Source: SSF26 sp037443945 (GTDB lineage Bacteria; Chloroflexota; Anaerolineae; J102). From it: a DNA stretch of 64,000 bases. This document shows, one piece after another, positions 8,732 to 16,654 of the stretch. The translations under genes were made by a program, and so were the position numbers. How positions within the stretch are numbered: position 1 is the first letter of the stretch; every line of letters begins with the position of its first letter. The notes beneath the pieces are model-generated. The model worked only from the letters and a program-made list of their open reading frames with translations. It was not told the origin of the DNA and searched no databases. The DNA is taken from the NCBI GenBank assembly GCA_037443945.1, contig JBBINH010000004.1:84413-148412 (forward strand). Reading direction: 5' to 3'.

Positions 8732-9925
8732 ATGATTTTCGATCTCGTCTTTGAAGGCGGCGGTGCCAAAGGTATGAGCTTTGTCGGGGCCCTGGAGGCC
8801 TTCCAGGCACGCGGGCTGCGCTATGGTCGTTTGATGGGCACTTCGGCCGGCGCCATTATCGCCACTTCGCTGGCCGCAGGCTACACCATCTCCGAAATCT
8901 ACGAGGCCCTCAACGAGACGACGGCAGACGGTCAACCGGTGTTTGCCACGTTTCTGGCGCCGCCGCGCCCCTTCACCGAATCGGAGCTGGAGGCCAGCTC
9001 GCTACGCCGTTTTCTGGCCAGGGTGAACGTGCCCTTCCTGCCCGATTTCCTGGAACAACGGCTGGACGAGGCGATCGTGCGGGTTCTGGCGGGCGAACGA
9101 TGGCGCGGGCTGTTGGCCTTTATCGAGCGCGGGGGCTGGTATTCGGCCGACCCCTTTGTGGCCTGGTTGCAACGCCGCCTCGATCAAGGCGAGTACAACG
9201 GGCATCCGCGGCGTTTCAGCGGCATGACACTGGCAGAGTTTTACCGGGCCACCGGTTACGATCTCACCCTCATCGCTGCCGATATCACTGCGAACAGGAT
9301 GTTGGTGCTCAACCACCGCACGGCGCCCGATCTGCCGGTGGTATGGGCCGCGCGGATGTCCATGAGCGTACCGCTGCTTTGGGAAGAGGTGCTATGGCAA
9401 CGGGAATGGGGGTTGTATCGCGGTTGCGATCTGAGCGGACATGCCATTGTGGACGGCGGACTTTTGTCCAACTTTCCCATCGAGTTGTTCCTTTCGCAGG
9501 CGCCTCAGGTGACGGCCGTCATGGGAACGGGGCAGGGGCATGAGGTCCTGGGCTTTCTGATCGACGAGGATCTGCCGGTTCCGGGTGCACCACCGCGTTT
9601 GCCCGCCGATGGGGATGGATTGAACCTAACGGAGCTGAACACGGTGCAGCGGCTGAAGCGTCTTGTGGATACGGCCATTCAGGCCCACGATAAGGCCGTG
9701 ATCGAGGCCTTCGCCCATCTCGTTGTACGTCTGCCGGCACAGGGCTATGGCACAACCGAATTTGCCATGCCTCCGGAACGACGCCATGCCCTGATTGCTG
9801 CCGCCCGCGCGGTAACCCAGGCCTATTTGGATCGGCGCCTGGGTCCCATCGCCGGTGGGGAGGTCGAACCGTTGGACCCGGAAACCCTGGCTACAAAGCA
9901 GGCGCTGCGATGGTTGACCGAATGA
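8732..9925 (+). CDS. Patatin-like phospholipase
   Basis: A 397-residue bacterial patatin-family acyl hydrolase. The oxyanion loop GGGAKG lies at about 9-14, the nucleophile elbow is GTSAG with Ser38, and the dyad aspartate lies in IVDGG (LLSNFP follows). These Ser-Asp enzymes hydrolyse acyl esters of lipids. No signal peptide or membrane helix is visible, so it is probably cytosolic or peripheral. The ATG at 8732 follows GGAGGG by 5 bases, deciding the start over upstream options. The gene is monocistronic and converges on avtA. Confidence 0.93.
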   Translation: MIFDLVFEGGGAKGMSFVGALEAFQARGLRYGRLMGTSAGAIIATSLAAGYTISEIYEALNETTADGQPVFATFLAPPRPFTESELEASSLRRFLARVNVPFLPDFLEQRLDEAIVRVLAGERWRGLLAFIERGGWYSADPFVAWLQRRLDQGEYNGHPRRFSGMTLAEFYRATGYDLTLIAADITANRMLVLNHRTAPDLPVVWAARMSMSVPLLWEEVLWQREWGLYRGCDLSGHAIVDGGLLSNFPIELFLSQAPQVTAVMGTGQGHEVLGFLIDEDLPVPGAPPRLPADGDGLNLTELNTVQRLKRLVDTAIQAHDKAVIEAFAHLVVRLPAQGYGTTEFAMPPERRHALIAAARAVTQAYLDRRLGPIAGGEVEPLDPETLATKQALRWLTE

Positions 9926-9927
9926 AG

Positions 9928-9945
9928 CGGCCGGCCATCCGGCCG
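9928..9945. terminator. Hairpin between convergent genes
   Basis: A perfect 7-bp stem (CGGCCGG / CCGGCCG) with loop CCAT lies between the ends of the patatin and avtA genes. There is no U-tract on either side, so it may work with other factors or only protect mRNA ends. Confidence 0.4.
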
Positions 9946-9964
9946 ACATTCCTCCACAAGGAGG

Positions 9965-11233
9965 TTATTCCCCGGCATAGGCCCGCCGGACCTCTTCGGC
10001 AATGATGCGGATGCCGGCGGCGACGGTGTGTTCCTCTTGGGCATAGCTCACGCGCAGGCATTCGTGTTTATGGCGCCATTCCTCGCGCAGGCCCGGGAAG
10101 AAATAATGCCCCGGTACGACGATCACCCGTCGTTGTTTCAGTCGTTCGTACAAGGCCGCTGCTGGAATCGGTAGATCGGGGAACCACAACCAGAGGAAAA
10201 AGGCCCCTTCGGGTTTGTGCACGTAACAGGGCACGGCCTCACGGCCGGTACCCATGGCCTGATACACCTGCTCGACGGCATGGCGGGCCTTGTCGGCATA
10301 AAAAGGCCGGATAACCTTTTCGCTCAGGCGGATGATTTCGCCCGAACGCACCCACTCCAGCGCCAAAACGGCACCGGTATTGCCGGGGGCCAGACTGAAG
10401 ATGGCGTTCAAGGAGGCAATAGCCTGGGCGATCTCAGGGCGGGCAATGACGATACCGGTGCGGGCGCCGGGGAGGCCCAGCTTCGATAGACTCATGCAGA
10501 GCACGATGTGTTCGTCCCAAATCGGTTGCACTGCGCTGAAGAGGATGGCCGGAAAAGGCGCACCGTAGGCGTTGTCGATGATGAAGGGGATATCGGCCTC
10601 GCGTGCCAGCGCACTCAGGTGCTGCACCTCCTCATCGGTAAGCACGTTGCCGGTCGGATTTGTGGGCCGCGAGACGCATATGGCGCCGATGTCGGGTCCT
10701 AATGTCAAACCCTCGAAATGGACACGGTATTTGAACAGGCGGCCGTCAAGATACTCGATATCAGGCCGATGGGCGACGAACAAATCCGGCTGCAGACCCA
10801 CGTCGGCATATCCGATGTACTCCGGGGCCAGCGGTAACAGAATGCGTTTGTGACTGCCGTCGGGATACCGACCCCCGAACAGGTTGAACAGATAGAAGAA
10901 GGCGGTTTGGCTGCCGTTGGTCAGAGCGATGTGTTCGGGGCCGATAGGCCAACCGTACTCGCGGCGCAGCAGGGCAGCCAGCTCACGGATGAAAGCGATC
11001 TCACCCTGTGGCGGGCTGTAGTTACCCACCATGCGTTCAAAGCTTTCTTCATCTTCGAGGATGGCCATCATGCGTTGGCGCAAGGCCATTTGCACGGTCG
11101 GTATGGCGGCCGGATTTCCGCCTCCGAGCATCATCGTCGGTTCGTCTCCGGCCAGCGCATGTCCCAAGTCGTCCATCAACTGGAGGATGCCGGTGGGTGT
11201 GGTGAACTGGTGACCGAAGCTGGAGAGCTGCAT
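9965..11233 (-). CDS. avtA: Valine-pyruvate aminotransferase
   Basis: A 422-residue fold-type I PLP aminotransferase that matches E. coli AvtA along its length from memory. It begins SFGHQFTTPTGI.LMDDL and has LGGGNPA, ALTNGSQTAFFYLFNLFGG, PLAPEYIGYADVGL, SRPTNPTGNV, and the PLP lysine in LCMSLSKLGLPG. It also has VPGHYFFPGL. AvtA exchanges amino groups between valine/2-oxoisovalerate and alanine/pyruvate. The ATG at 11233 gives the family N-terminus; the open frame upstream is low-quality Pro-rich sequence. No operon partner is evident. Confidence 0.93.
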   Translation of the reverse strand: MQLSSFGHQFTTPTGILQLMDDLGHALAGDEPTMMLGGGNPAAIPTVQMALRQRMMAILEDEESFERMVGNYSPPQGEIAFIRELAALLRREYGWPIGPEHIALTNGSQTAFFYLFNLFGGRYPDGSHKRILLPLAPEYIGYADVGLQPDLFVAHRPDIEYLDGRLFKYRVHFEGLTLGPDIGAICVSRPTNPTGNVLTDEEVQHLSALAREADIPFIIDNAYGAPFPAILFSAVQPIWDEHIVLCMSLSKLGLPGARTGIVIARPEIAQAIASLNAIFSLAPGNTGAVLALEWVRSGEIIRLSEKVIRPFYADKARHAVEQVYQAMGTGREAVPCYVHKPEGAFFLWLWFPDLPIPAAALYERLKQRRVIVVPGHYFFPGLREEWRHKHECLRVSYAQEEHTVAAGIRIIAEEVRRAYAGE

Positions 11234-11464
11234 GGAGTTATTCGGGAGAGAGGGGAGAGGGGGATGAATCGGTCGGTATCTGAAGTTGAGCCGCAGGAAG
11301 TATACCATTATCCGGGGTATTGCGCATTCCGGCGCCGGACGCGGCGGGTCCACGCCTCGCCCGGCGCCGCTTTGCGGGGTGGGACCTACTGCGGGTGGCG
11401 CCGATTTGCATGCTTGGCCGTACGCGTGGCTTGGGGGTGCGACGCGTGGCGATTCCAACCGCCT

Positions 11465-12346
11465 CTATTCGAGCGCCAACGCCCGCACCAGGTTCTCGAC
11501 CGCGTTCTCGTCATCAGGACGTGGCACATCGGCATACACCTCCCACGTCTCCTCATGCGAGACGGTCGCCCCGCGTGCAAGCACTTGCAGAGGGCCCAGC
11601 GTCTCCAGCTCCAGGCAACGGTGATCGGCGTAGCATTCGCTGGAGCTGCCCTCATCCACATAGGTCGCCCGCGCATCGTAGCTTGCACGCTTGACAAAAA
11701 GAAAGCCGTTCCACCAATAGGCCAGCCAACCGCGCGGATTGGGAAAGCCGATCTTGAACGGTGAGCTCATGCGCGCCGTGACCAGCAGGTAGCGATTGCC
11801 CCAACGCAGCCATGGACTCCCGATATCGGTGTATGGCCAGATGGCCAACCGGCGATTGGGCAAAACGCCCGTCTGGGCCTGCGATTGCGGCAGAATCGCC
11901 ACCCCTCCCGTTTGGAGTTGGGTGATGGCCCAAGGAGCACAAGAAACAGGCCATGGCCCCAGATGGCTCAAGGTGTGGGTGACGAAGACCCGGGGAGATT
12001 CGTCTACCAGGCGCACCGTTATCGTCTTGCGAATGCCGGTGGCATCCTCCCAACGCGAGATGCACACACCGCCGGGCACTTCCGCGATCTCTACCGGGTC
12101 ATCCTCGGGCAGATACGTGCGATCGGGTTCTTCCGGCGCGTGCCAGAGCCGATGACCCCCGTACAGACGATAGCGTCGTCCATCGGGCAGGGGAAGGGTC
12201 TCATCGGGGAGCTCGGCGAAGAGATTGCTGCCCCCGTGCGGGATGAGGGCCAGCACGCGTGGCCCTGCCGACCGCATCACCAGCAGACGCAAGGCCGCGT
12301 TTTCCAGAATCAGGCAAGGTTGACCGAGAAAGGAAACCGTATCCAT
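11465..12346 (-). CDS. Mutarotase-like (beta-sandwich) protein of unknown function
   Basis: This 293-residue protein resembles the aldose-1-epimerase/DUF4380 beta-sandwich group. It opens with a short strand, then RVLALIPHGGSNLFAELP, YGGHRLWHAPEEPDRTYLPED and TLSHLGPWPVSCAPWAITQL, with conserved-looking His and Trp positions that fit a carbohydrate-binding cleft. It has no signal peptide. Activity and substrate are not known. It is an isolated gene; a 13-bp inverted repeat lies 67 bases upstream. Confidence 0.75.
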   Translation of the reverse strand: MDTVSFLGQPCLILENAALRLLVMRSAGPRVLALIPHGGSNLFAELPDETLPLPDGRRYRLYGGHRLWHAPEEPDRTYLPEDDPVEIAEVPGGVCISRWEDATGIRKTITVRLVDESPRVFVTHTLSHLGPWPVSCAPWAITQLQTGGVAILPQSQAQTGVLPNRRLAIWPYTDIGSPWLRWGNRYLLVTARMSSPFKIGFPNPRGWLAYWWNGFLFVKRASYDARATYVDEGSSSECYADHRCLELETLGPLQVLARGATVSHEETWEVYADVPRPDDENAVENLVRALALE

Positions 12347-12412
12347 GCTTCGGACCAGACGTTAAGACAATCAGGCAGCATCCGGTGGACGGCTCAAAGT
12401 TCCTGGCAACCC

Positions 12413-12425
12413 ATGATGACATCAT
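12413..12425. promoter_or_regulatory. 13-bp palindrome upstream of the mutarotase-like gene
   Basis: ATGATG-A-CATCAT is a perfect inverted repeat with a one-base centre, 67 bases upstream of the start at 12346. It could be an operator; no other copy was noticed. Confidence 0.25.
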
Positions 12426-12493
12426 CTGTACGTAAGTCTCCCTTCAGATGGCTCACCCATCCTACCACAGCCGTGCTTGCCGTCAAGTTTCGA

Positions 12494-12587
12494 GACTCGG
12501 TTCCGGAGTGTGTTGGCGCAAGAGGGGCAGGCAGGCATAACGTTCTAACGTTCAAACGTTCTCTCCGACAAAAGATAGAACCGAGTC
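12494..12587 (+). mobile_element. MITE-like inverted-repeat element, copy A (94 bp)
   Basis: The ends are perfect 10-bp inverted repeats, GACTCGGTTC (12494-12503) and GAACCGAGTC (12578-12587). The element is flanked by an exact 8-bp direct repeat AGTTTCGA (12486-12493 and 12588-12595), the mark of transposition. Inside are a TGTTGG-type sub-terminal segment and three tandem ACGTTCWA-like octamers. It has no coding capacity, so it must be mobilised in trans. It is the same family as copies at 25870 and 61370. It sits in the 501-base gap between two genes, which otherwise holds only the palindrome at 12413 and a TATAAT box at 12771. Confidence 0.88.
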
Positions 12588-12770
12588 AGTTTCGATGCCA
12601 TCCCGAGGAGACAGCACAGCAAGCCTCGAAAAGATTGTGCAACGGTCCCGATGCTGCCGTTGGCAAGCTGGATCGCAGATCGAAGGTCGGTTTTGCGCTT
12701 TGATATGTTCGTTGTCGTCACAACCGGCCTCCTGGTCATATGGCCGATCGCTTCCCCGACGCCTATTGGT

Positions 12771-12776
12771 TATAAT
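12771..12776 (+). promoter_or_regulatory. -10 box (TATAAT)
   Basis: A perfect TATAAT lies 72 bases before the gene starting at 12848; no good -35 is seen. Confidence 0.4.
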
Positions 12777-12847
12777 TGGCAATGTTGCGGCCGTGGGTGC
12801 ATAGGCGGATGCGATCTGGGTTGTTGCTACGATTGCATTCCTACGCT

Positions 12848-13585
12848 ATGAGTGTTGCGGATACCCGGCAACGTTTGGCATTGTGGTCGGTAATTCCCTA
12901 CGGGACCCGAGGCATCCACCGGGTCGGCGATTATCTGATCATCGGTTTGGAAACGGCGCCGGCCGATCTCGCTCACAGTCATCTGATCGACGAGTGGGCG
13001 ACCTGTCTGGCCGAAGTTTGCCGACACGATGATCTTGCTCTGCGCGCCCATCTGGGCGATGGCCTGACAACCGGCGGTCTTGCCACCCTGGCCCTGGCCG
13101 CATTGCAAGGGGAACTGTTCTTGCCCCAGGTCGAGAGATGTTGGGTCCCTTTGGCCGAGCTGTTGAGCACCGCTCCCGAGCATCTACGCGCAGCCGTGGC
13201 GGTGCGCTTGCCGTGTGGTGACGAGGCCTACGGCAGCGCCTTTATCGTTACGCCCACCGTGCGGGGCATCACCACCGCCCTGCAGGCCGTAGCCGCCTCC
13301 ATCCGGCTCGACCGAAAACAGCGCCTGGTCAAGGCGGTCGGCTTGGCCCTGTTACCTCGCTGCGGTTCGATCGTCGTCACGGCCTTGGCCGAGACGGTGT
13401 TGCGCGGTCAGGCCGTCACGGTGGCAGCCATTGCCCAGGCGGCCCAGGCCGTTCAGGCCCAAACCCAGGAGGTGCTGGGCCCCGGTATCCCTTCATCCGC
13501 CTTTCCCGTCTCGATGACGGCCCACCTGGTGCGCAAGGCCTTGGACCGGGCGGCGGCGCGAGCCCTGGCCATGTTGGCGGCCTGA
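12848..13585 (+). CDS. Diverged FAD-subunit-like protein (xanthine dehydrogenase family)
   Basis: A 245-residue protein that reads like a shortened medium subunit of molybdenum hydroxylases. The middle part (YLIIGLETAPADLAHS, then a Gly-rich segment and WVPLAELL...LRAAVAVRLP) follows the second half of FAD_binding_5 domains. The last 60 residues (TVLRGQAVTVAAIAQAAQAV ... MTAHLVRKALDRAAARAL) follow the CO_deh_flav_C domain. The N-terminal GGTDL FAD loop is missing, so FAD binding is doubtful. The start is assumed at 12848. It is followed 12 bases later by a MoaD-like gene. The assignment is by pattern only. Confidence 0.6.
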   Translation: MSVADTRQRLALWSVIPYGTRGIHRVGDYLIIGLETAPADLAHSHLIDEWATCLAEVCRHDDLALRAHLGDGLTTGGLATLALAALQGELFLPQVERCWVPLAELLSTAPEHLRAAVAVRLPCGDEAYGSAFIVTPTVRGITTALQAVAASIRLDRKQRLVKAVGLALLPRCGSIVVTALAETVLRGQAVTVAAIAQAAQAVQAQTQEVLGPGIPSSAFPVSMTAHLVRKALDRAAARALAMLAA

Positions 13586-13597
13586 GGCGACCTGACC

Positions 13598-13882
13598 ATG
13601 ATCCGCGTGACCGTGCGCGTGGGGGAACCGCTAAGGCGAGCTTTGGGGCGCACCCGGCTCGATCTAAGCCTGGCGCCCGGCACCACGCTGGCCGATCTGT
13701 TGGAGCATCTGGCGACGACGTATCCTGACTTTACCCGACGTTATCGTGGGGATGACCTGGGCCATCCCTATCCGTATCGACTGTTCCTCAACCGTCAGGC
13801 TATAGGCACGGCCGAGGCCGCCTCGCGAATCCTAGCCGATGGCGATCAGGTGCACATTCTGATCCCGGTAGGGGGTGGTTGA
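13598..13882 (+). CDS. MoaD/ThiS-family small sulfur carrier
   Basis: A 94-residue beta-grasp protein with the family end HILIPVGGG. The terminal Gly-Gly is the group adenylated and thiocarboxylated for sulfur transfer in molybdopterin or thiamine synthesis. LAPGTTLADLLEHLA and ADGDQVHIL are typical of the fold. It lies between the FAD-subunit-like gene (12 bases before) and mpg (1-base overlap). No MoeB/ThiF activator or MoaE is in the window, so its pathway is unassigned; the FAD-subunit-like neighbour favours molybdopterin. Confidence 0.82.
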   Translation: MIRVTVRVGEPLRRALGRTRLDLSLAPGTTLADLLEHLATTYPDFTRRYRGDDLGHPYPYRLFLNRQAIGTAEAASRILADGDQVHILIPVGGG

Positions 13883-14481
13883 TGGGCGGAGCGGTGCTGC
13901 CGCGGTCGTTCTATGCGCGTTCGGCCGTGCTCGTGGCGCCGGACTTGCTGGGTTGTGTGCTCGTGCGGCGGCTGGCCGGGCGACGGCTGGCCGGGCGCAT
14001 CGTTGAAACCGAGGCTTATCTCGGCGCCGAGGACGCCGCCTCCCATGCCTACCGCGGCCCTACCCTGCGCAACCGGACCATGTTCGGCCCGCCCGGCCAT
14101 GCCTATGTCTATTTCATCTACGGCAACCACTTCTGTCTCAACGTCGTGACCGGTGCCGTCGGTGAGGGCCAGGCCGTACTGATCCGGGCTCTGGAGCCCC
14201 TCGATGGCATCGAGGTGATGCAGGTACAGCGCCGCCGCACCGCCGTCATCGAGCTGACCAACGGTCCCGGCAAGCTCTGTCAGGCTCTGGCCATTGACCG
14301 CCGTCTGGACGGCCATGACCTCACCTTGGGCGAGACGCTCTGGCTGGAGGCAGGACCAGAGCCCGTCGGCCCCGTCCTCTCCGGGCCACGCGTGGGCGTG
14401 CGCGGGGATGCTGAGGCCCTCACCGCACCTTGGCGGTTTTACCTGGACGGCAATCCCTTTGTCTCGCGCCGAAGGGCGTAA
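13882..14481 (+). CDS. mpg: DNA-3-methyladenine glycosylase (AAG/MPG family)
   Basis: A 199-residue monofunctional glycosylase that removes alkylated purines for base excision repair. Family motifs are LLGCVLVR, GRIVETEAYLGAEDAASHAYRG (with the catalytic Glu), RNRTMFGPPGHAYVYFIYG, LIRALEP, and NGPGKLCQAL. The ATG at 13882 overlaps the preceding TGA by one base; a TTG one codon upstream is possible. Co-transcription with the MoaD-like gene is likely, though a functional link is not obvious. Confidence 0.94.
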   Translation: MGGAVLPRSFYARSAVLVAPDLLGCVLVRRLAGRRLAGRIVETEAYLGAEDAASHAYRGPTLRNRTMFGPPGHAYVYFIYGNHFCLNVVTGAVGEGQAVLIRALEPLDGIEVMQVQRRRTAVIELTNGPGKLCQALAIDRRLDGHDLTLGETLWLEAGPEPVGPVLSGPRVGVRGDAEALTAPWRFYLDGNPFVSRRRA

Positions 14482-14523
14482 CGCCTTCCGCCATGGCCGC
14501 AACCGAGCCCAATAGGGGCCGGG

Positions 14524-15852
14524 TCAATCTGCCAATCGTCGGCGCAAGAACAGCAGCAAAACGACCATCTCGACAAGCGTGGCCAGCGAATTGGCCAGGG
14601 CCAGACCGCCGTGGGCAAGGGGGCGAATGAGGAGCAGGCTGAGGACGATGTTCAGCGCCATGGTCGCTACCCCGACAAGGACGGGTGTCAGGGTGTCCTT
14701 GAGGGCATAAAAGGCGCGGGCCACAATCTCGACCACGACATGCCCGATCAGACCCGGTGCAAAAAAGGCCAGGGCAAAGCCGGTGAGGGCTACGGCATTG
14801 GCATCGAAGGCCCCGCGGCGGAAGAAAAGCACGATCAGGGGTTCGCGCAGCCAGAAGAGAACCAGCGCCGCCGGCACACTCGCCGCCAGAAGCAGGCCCA
14901 AGATGCCCTTCAGGGTTGTCCGCATCGCCGCGCGTTGGCCCAAGGCGGCCTGATGGGCGAAGGTAGGAAAGGCAGCCGTGGCCACCGATTGCGCCAGAAC
15001 GCCTTGAGGCAGGAGCATGAGCAACCAGGCGTAATTGAGCGCGCTGATCGAGCCGGGCGGCAGGTGGGAGGCCAGGAACACATTGACCAGAAAGTTGAGC
15101 TGGACAACGGCCAAACCCAGCACGCGCGGGGCCATCAGCCGCAAGACCTCGCGCACGCCGGGGTCGGTCAGGCTGAGGGTCGGCCGGCCCCGCATACCGA
15201 CCCGACGCAGACCGGGGATCTGCACCAGGAGATGGCCGAGGGCGCCCCCAACCACGCCGATCACCAACCCCCGGATCCCCAGGACCGGCGCCAGCAGCCA
15301 GGCCGCCAGGATGATGGCCAGATTATAGACCACCGGCGCCAGCGCCGGCAGCAGAAAGTGCTGAAAGCTCTGCAGGATGCCCATCACCAGACCGCTCAGG
15401 CCGAAAACGACCGTGCCGATCAGCATCCCGCGCAAAAGCTCGACGGTGAGCTGCTGTTGTGCCGGGCTGAAACCGGGTGCAATCAGATGGGCCACCAGAG
15501 GACGGGCCAGGAGGGCTGCCAGCAAAGCCAGCAGCGTCAGTGTCATCACCAGCAGGGTGGCCACTTTGGCGGCCAGGTCCCAGGCAGCCGCCGTGCGACC
15601 ATGGGCCAGGCGTTCGCCAAAGGTCGGGATAAAGGCCGAGGCCAGAGCGCCTCCCGCCACCAGGTTGAAAAGCAAGTCGGGCAGCCGAAAAGCAGCCAGA
15701 TAGGCATCCAACTCGGCGCCGGCGCCGAAACGGGCGCCGATGATCATCTCCCGCACCAGCCCCAGACCGCGGCTTAGGATGAACAAACTCATGACCACGC
15801 CCGTGGCGCGGGCAATGCGCACGAGCGAAGAGGCAGACGAGGAGGCAGTCAT
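14524..15852 (-). CDS. murJ: Lipid II flippase MurJ (MviN family), short form
   Basis: This 442-residue polytopic membrane protein has the MurJ hallmarks SRGLGLVREMIIGARFGAG..DAYLAAFRLPDLLFNL and ALASAFIPTF. MurJ moves lipid-linked peptidoglycan precursor across the inner membrane. Family members are usually about 500-550 residues with 14 helices; this one ends after what looks like helix 12 (VEMVVLLLFLRRR), so the last two helices seem to be absent. It converges on mpg and is divergent from hpt. Confidence 0.9.
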   Translation of the reverse strand: MTASSSASSLVRIARATGVVMSLFILSRGLGLVREMIIGARFGAGAELDAYLAAFRLPDLLFNLVAGGALASAFIPTFGERLAHGRTAAAWDLAAKVATLLVMTLTLLALLAALLARPLVAHLIAPGFSPAQQQLTVELLRGMLIGTVVFGLSGLVMGILQSFQHFLLPALAPVVYNLAIILAAWLLAPVLGIRGLVIGVVGGALGHLLVQIPGLRRVGMRGRPTLSLTDPGVREVLRLMAPRVLGLAVVQLNFLVNVFLASHLPPGSISALNYAWLLMLLPQGVLAQSVATAAFPTFAHQAALGQRAAMRTTLKGILGLLLAASVPAALVLFWLREPLIVLFFRRGAFDANAVALTGFALAFFAPGLIGHVVVEIVARAFYALKDTLTPVLVGVATMALNIVLSLLLIRPLAHGGLALANSLATLVEMVVLLLFLRRRLAD

Positions 15853-15954
15853 AGGTCTGTAGTGTGGGGGATGAACCCAGGTCCTGTCAAAAAGGCAGGT
15901 GCCATGCTCCCCGATAGGATTTGCCTGCGCGTCTCGGTTGAATCCGGTTGGCTA

Positions 15955-15963
15955 TGTTACACT
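15955..15963 (+). promoter_or_regulatory. Extended -10 promoter candidate for hpt
   Basis: TGT-TACACT forms an extended -10 element 49 bases before the hpt ATG at 16012. No clear -35 is present. Confidence 0.4.
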
Positions 15964-16011
15964 CCGGGATGTCCGTTCCCTTTTCGCCTCGCTTTCCTTT
16001 GGCTTCGCCCT

Positions 16012-16563
16012 ATGCATAACGACATTGCCGAGATCCTGATTACCGAAGAACAGCTCCAGCGCCGCGTGCGCGAGCTGGCCGCCGAGATTTCGGCCGCCTA
16101 CGCCGATAAGGAGCCGCTGCTTGTGGCCGTTCTCAAGGGAGGTGTGGTCTTTATGGCCGATCTCATGCGCCATCTGACCATTCATCATGCCATCGACTTT
16201 ATGGCCACGTCGAGCTACGGCGCTGCCACCGAGAGCTCCGGGGTTGTCCGCATCCTCAAAGACCTGGAGGAACCGATCGAGGGATTGGATGTGCTGGTGG
16301 TAGAGGACATCGTCGACAGCGGCAACACCCTGGACTATCTCCGGCGTCTGTTGTTGGCCCGCAACCCGGCCAGCCTGCGCATCGTGGCCCTTCTCAGCAA
16401 ACCCAGCCGTCGTTGCGTGGACGTGCCCATTGACTGGATCGGTTTTGAGATCCCCGACCGCTTTGTCGTGGGTTACGGTCTCGATTTCGCCGAACGGTAT
16501 CGCAATCTGCCTTTCATTGCCGTACTCAAACCCGAAGCCTATGCCCGTGGCCCCGCCGGCTAG
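16012..16563 (+). CDS. hpt: Hypoxanthine phosphoribosyltransferase
   Basis: A 183-residue purine salvage enzyme converting hypoxanthine or guanine plus PRPP to IMP or GMP. It has VLKGGVVFMADLMR, the DFMATSSYG loop, and the PRPP-binding motif VLVVEDIVDSGNTL (94-107). IGFEIPDRFVVGYGLDF is near the end. The ATG at 16012 gives the normal length; upstream in-frame codons lie before the likely promoter. Confidence 0.95.
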   Translation: MHNDIAEILITEEQLQRRVRELAAEISAAYADKEPLLVAVLKGGVVFMADLMRHLTIHHAIDFMATSSYGAATESSGVVRILKDLEEPIEGLDVLVVEDIVDSGNTLDYLRRLLLARNPASLRIVALLSKPSRRCVDVPIDWIGFEIPDRFVVGYGLDFAERYRNLPFIAVLKPEAYARGPAG

Positions 16564-16654
16564 GCCGTGCTGAGGGTCATAAGCTATTCGGTCGACACGT
16601 AGGCAGTTTACCCGCTTGGCGTCTCTGTGTCGGGGGGTGCCGATGCATCCATCC

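Noticed and set aside
12541..12565. Possible CRISPR or other long repeat array at the ACGTTC octamers
   Set aside because: Units are 8 bp, contiguous, three to four in number and have no spacers; they are the core of an inverted-repeat element with target duplications.
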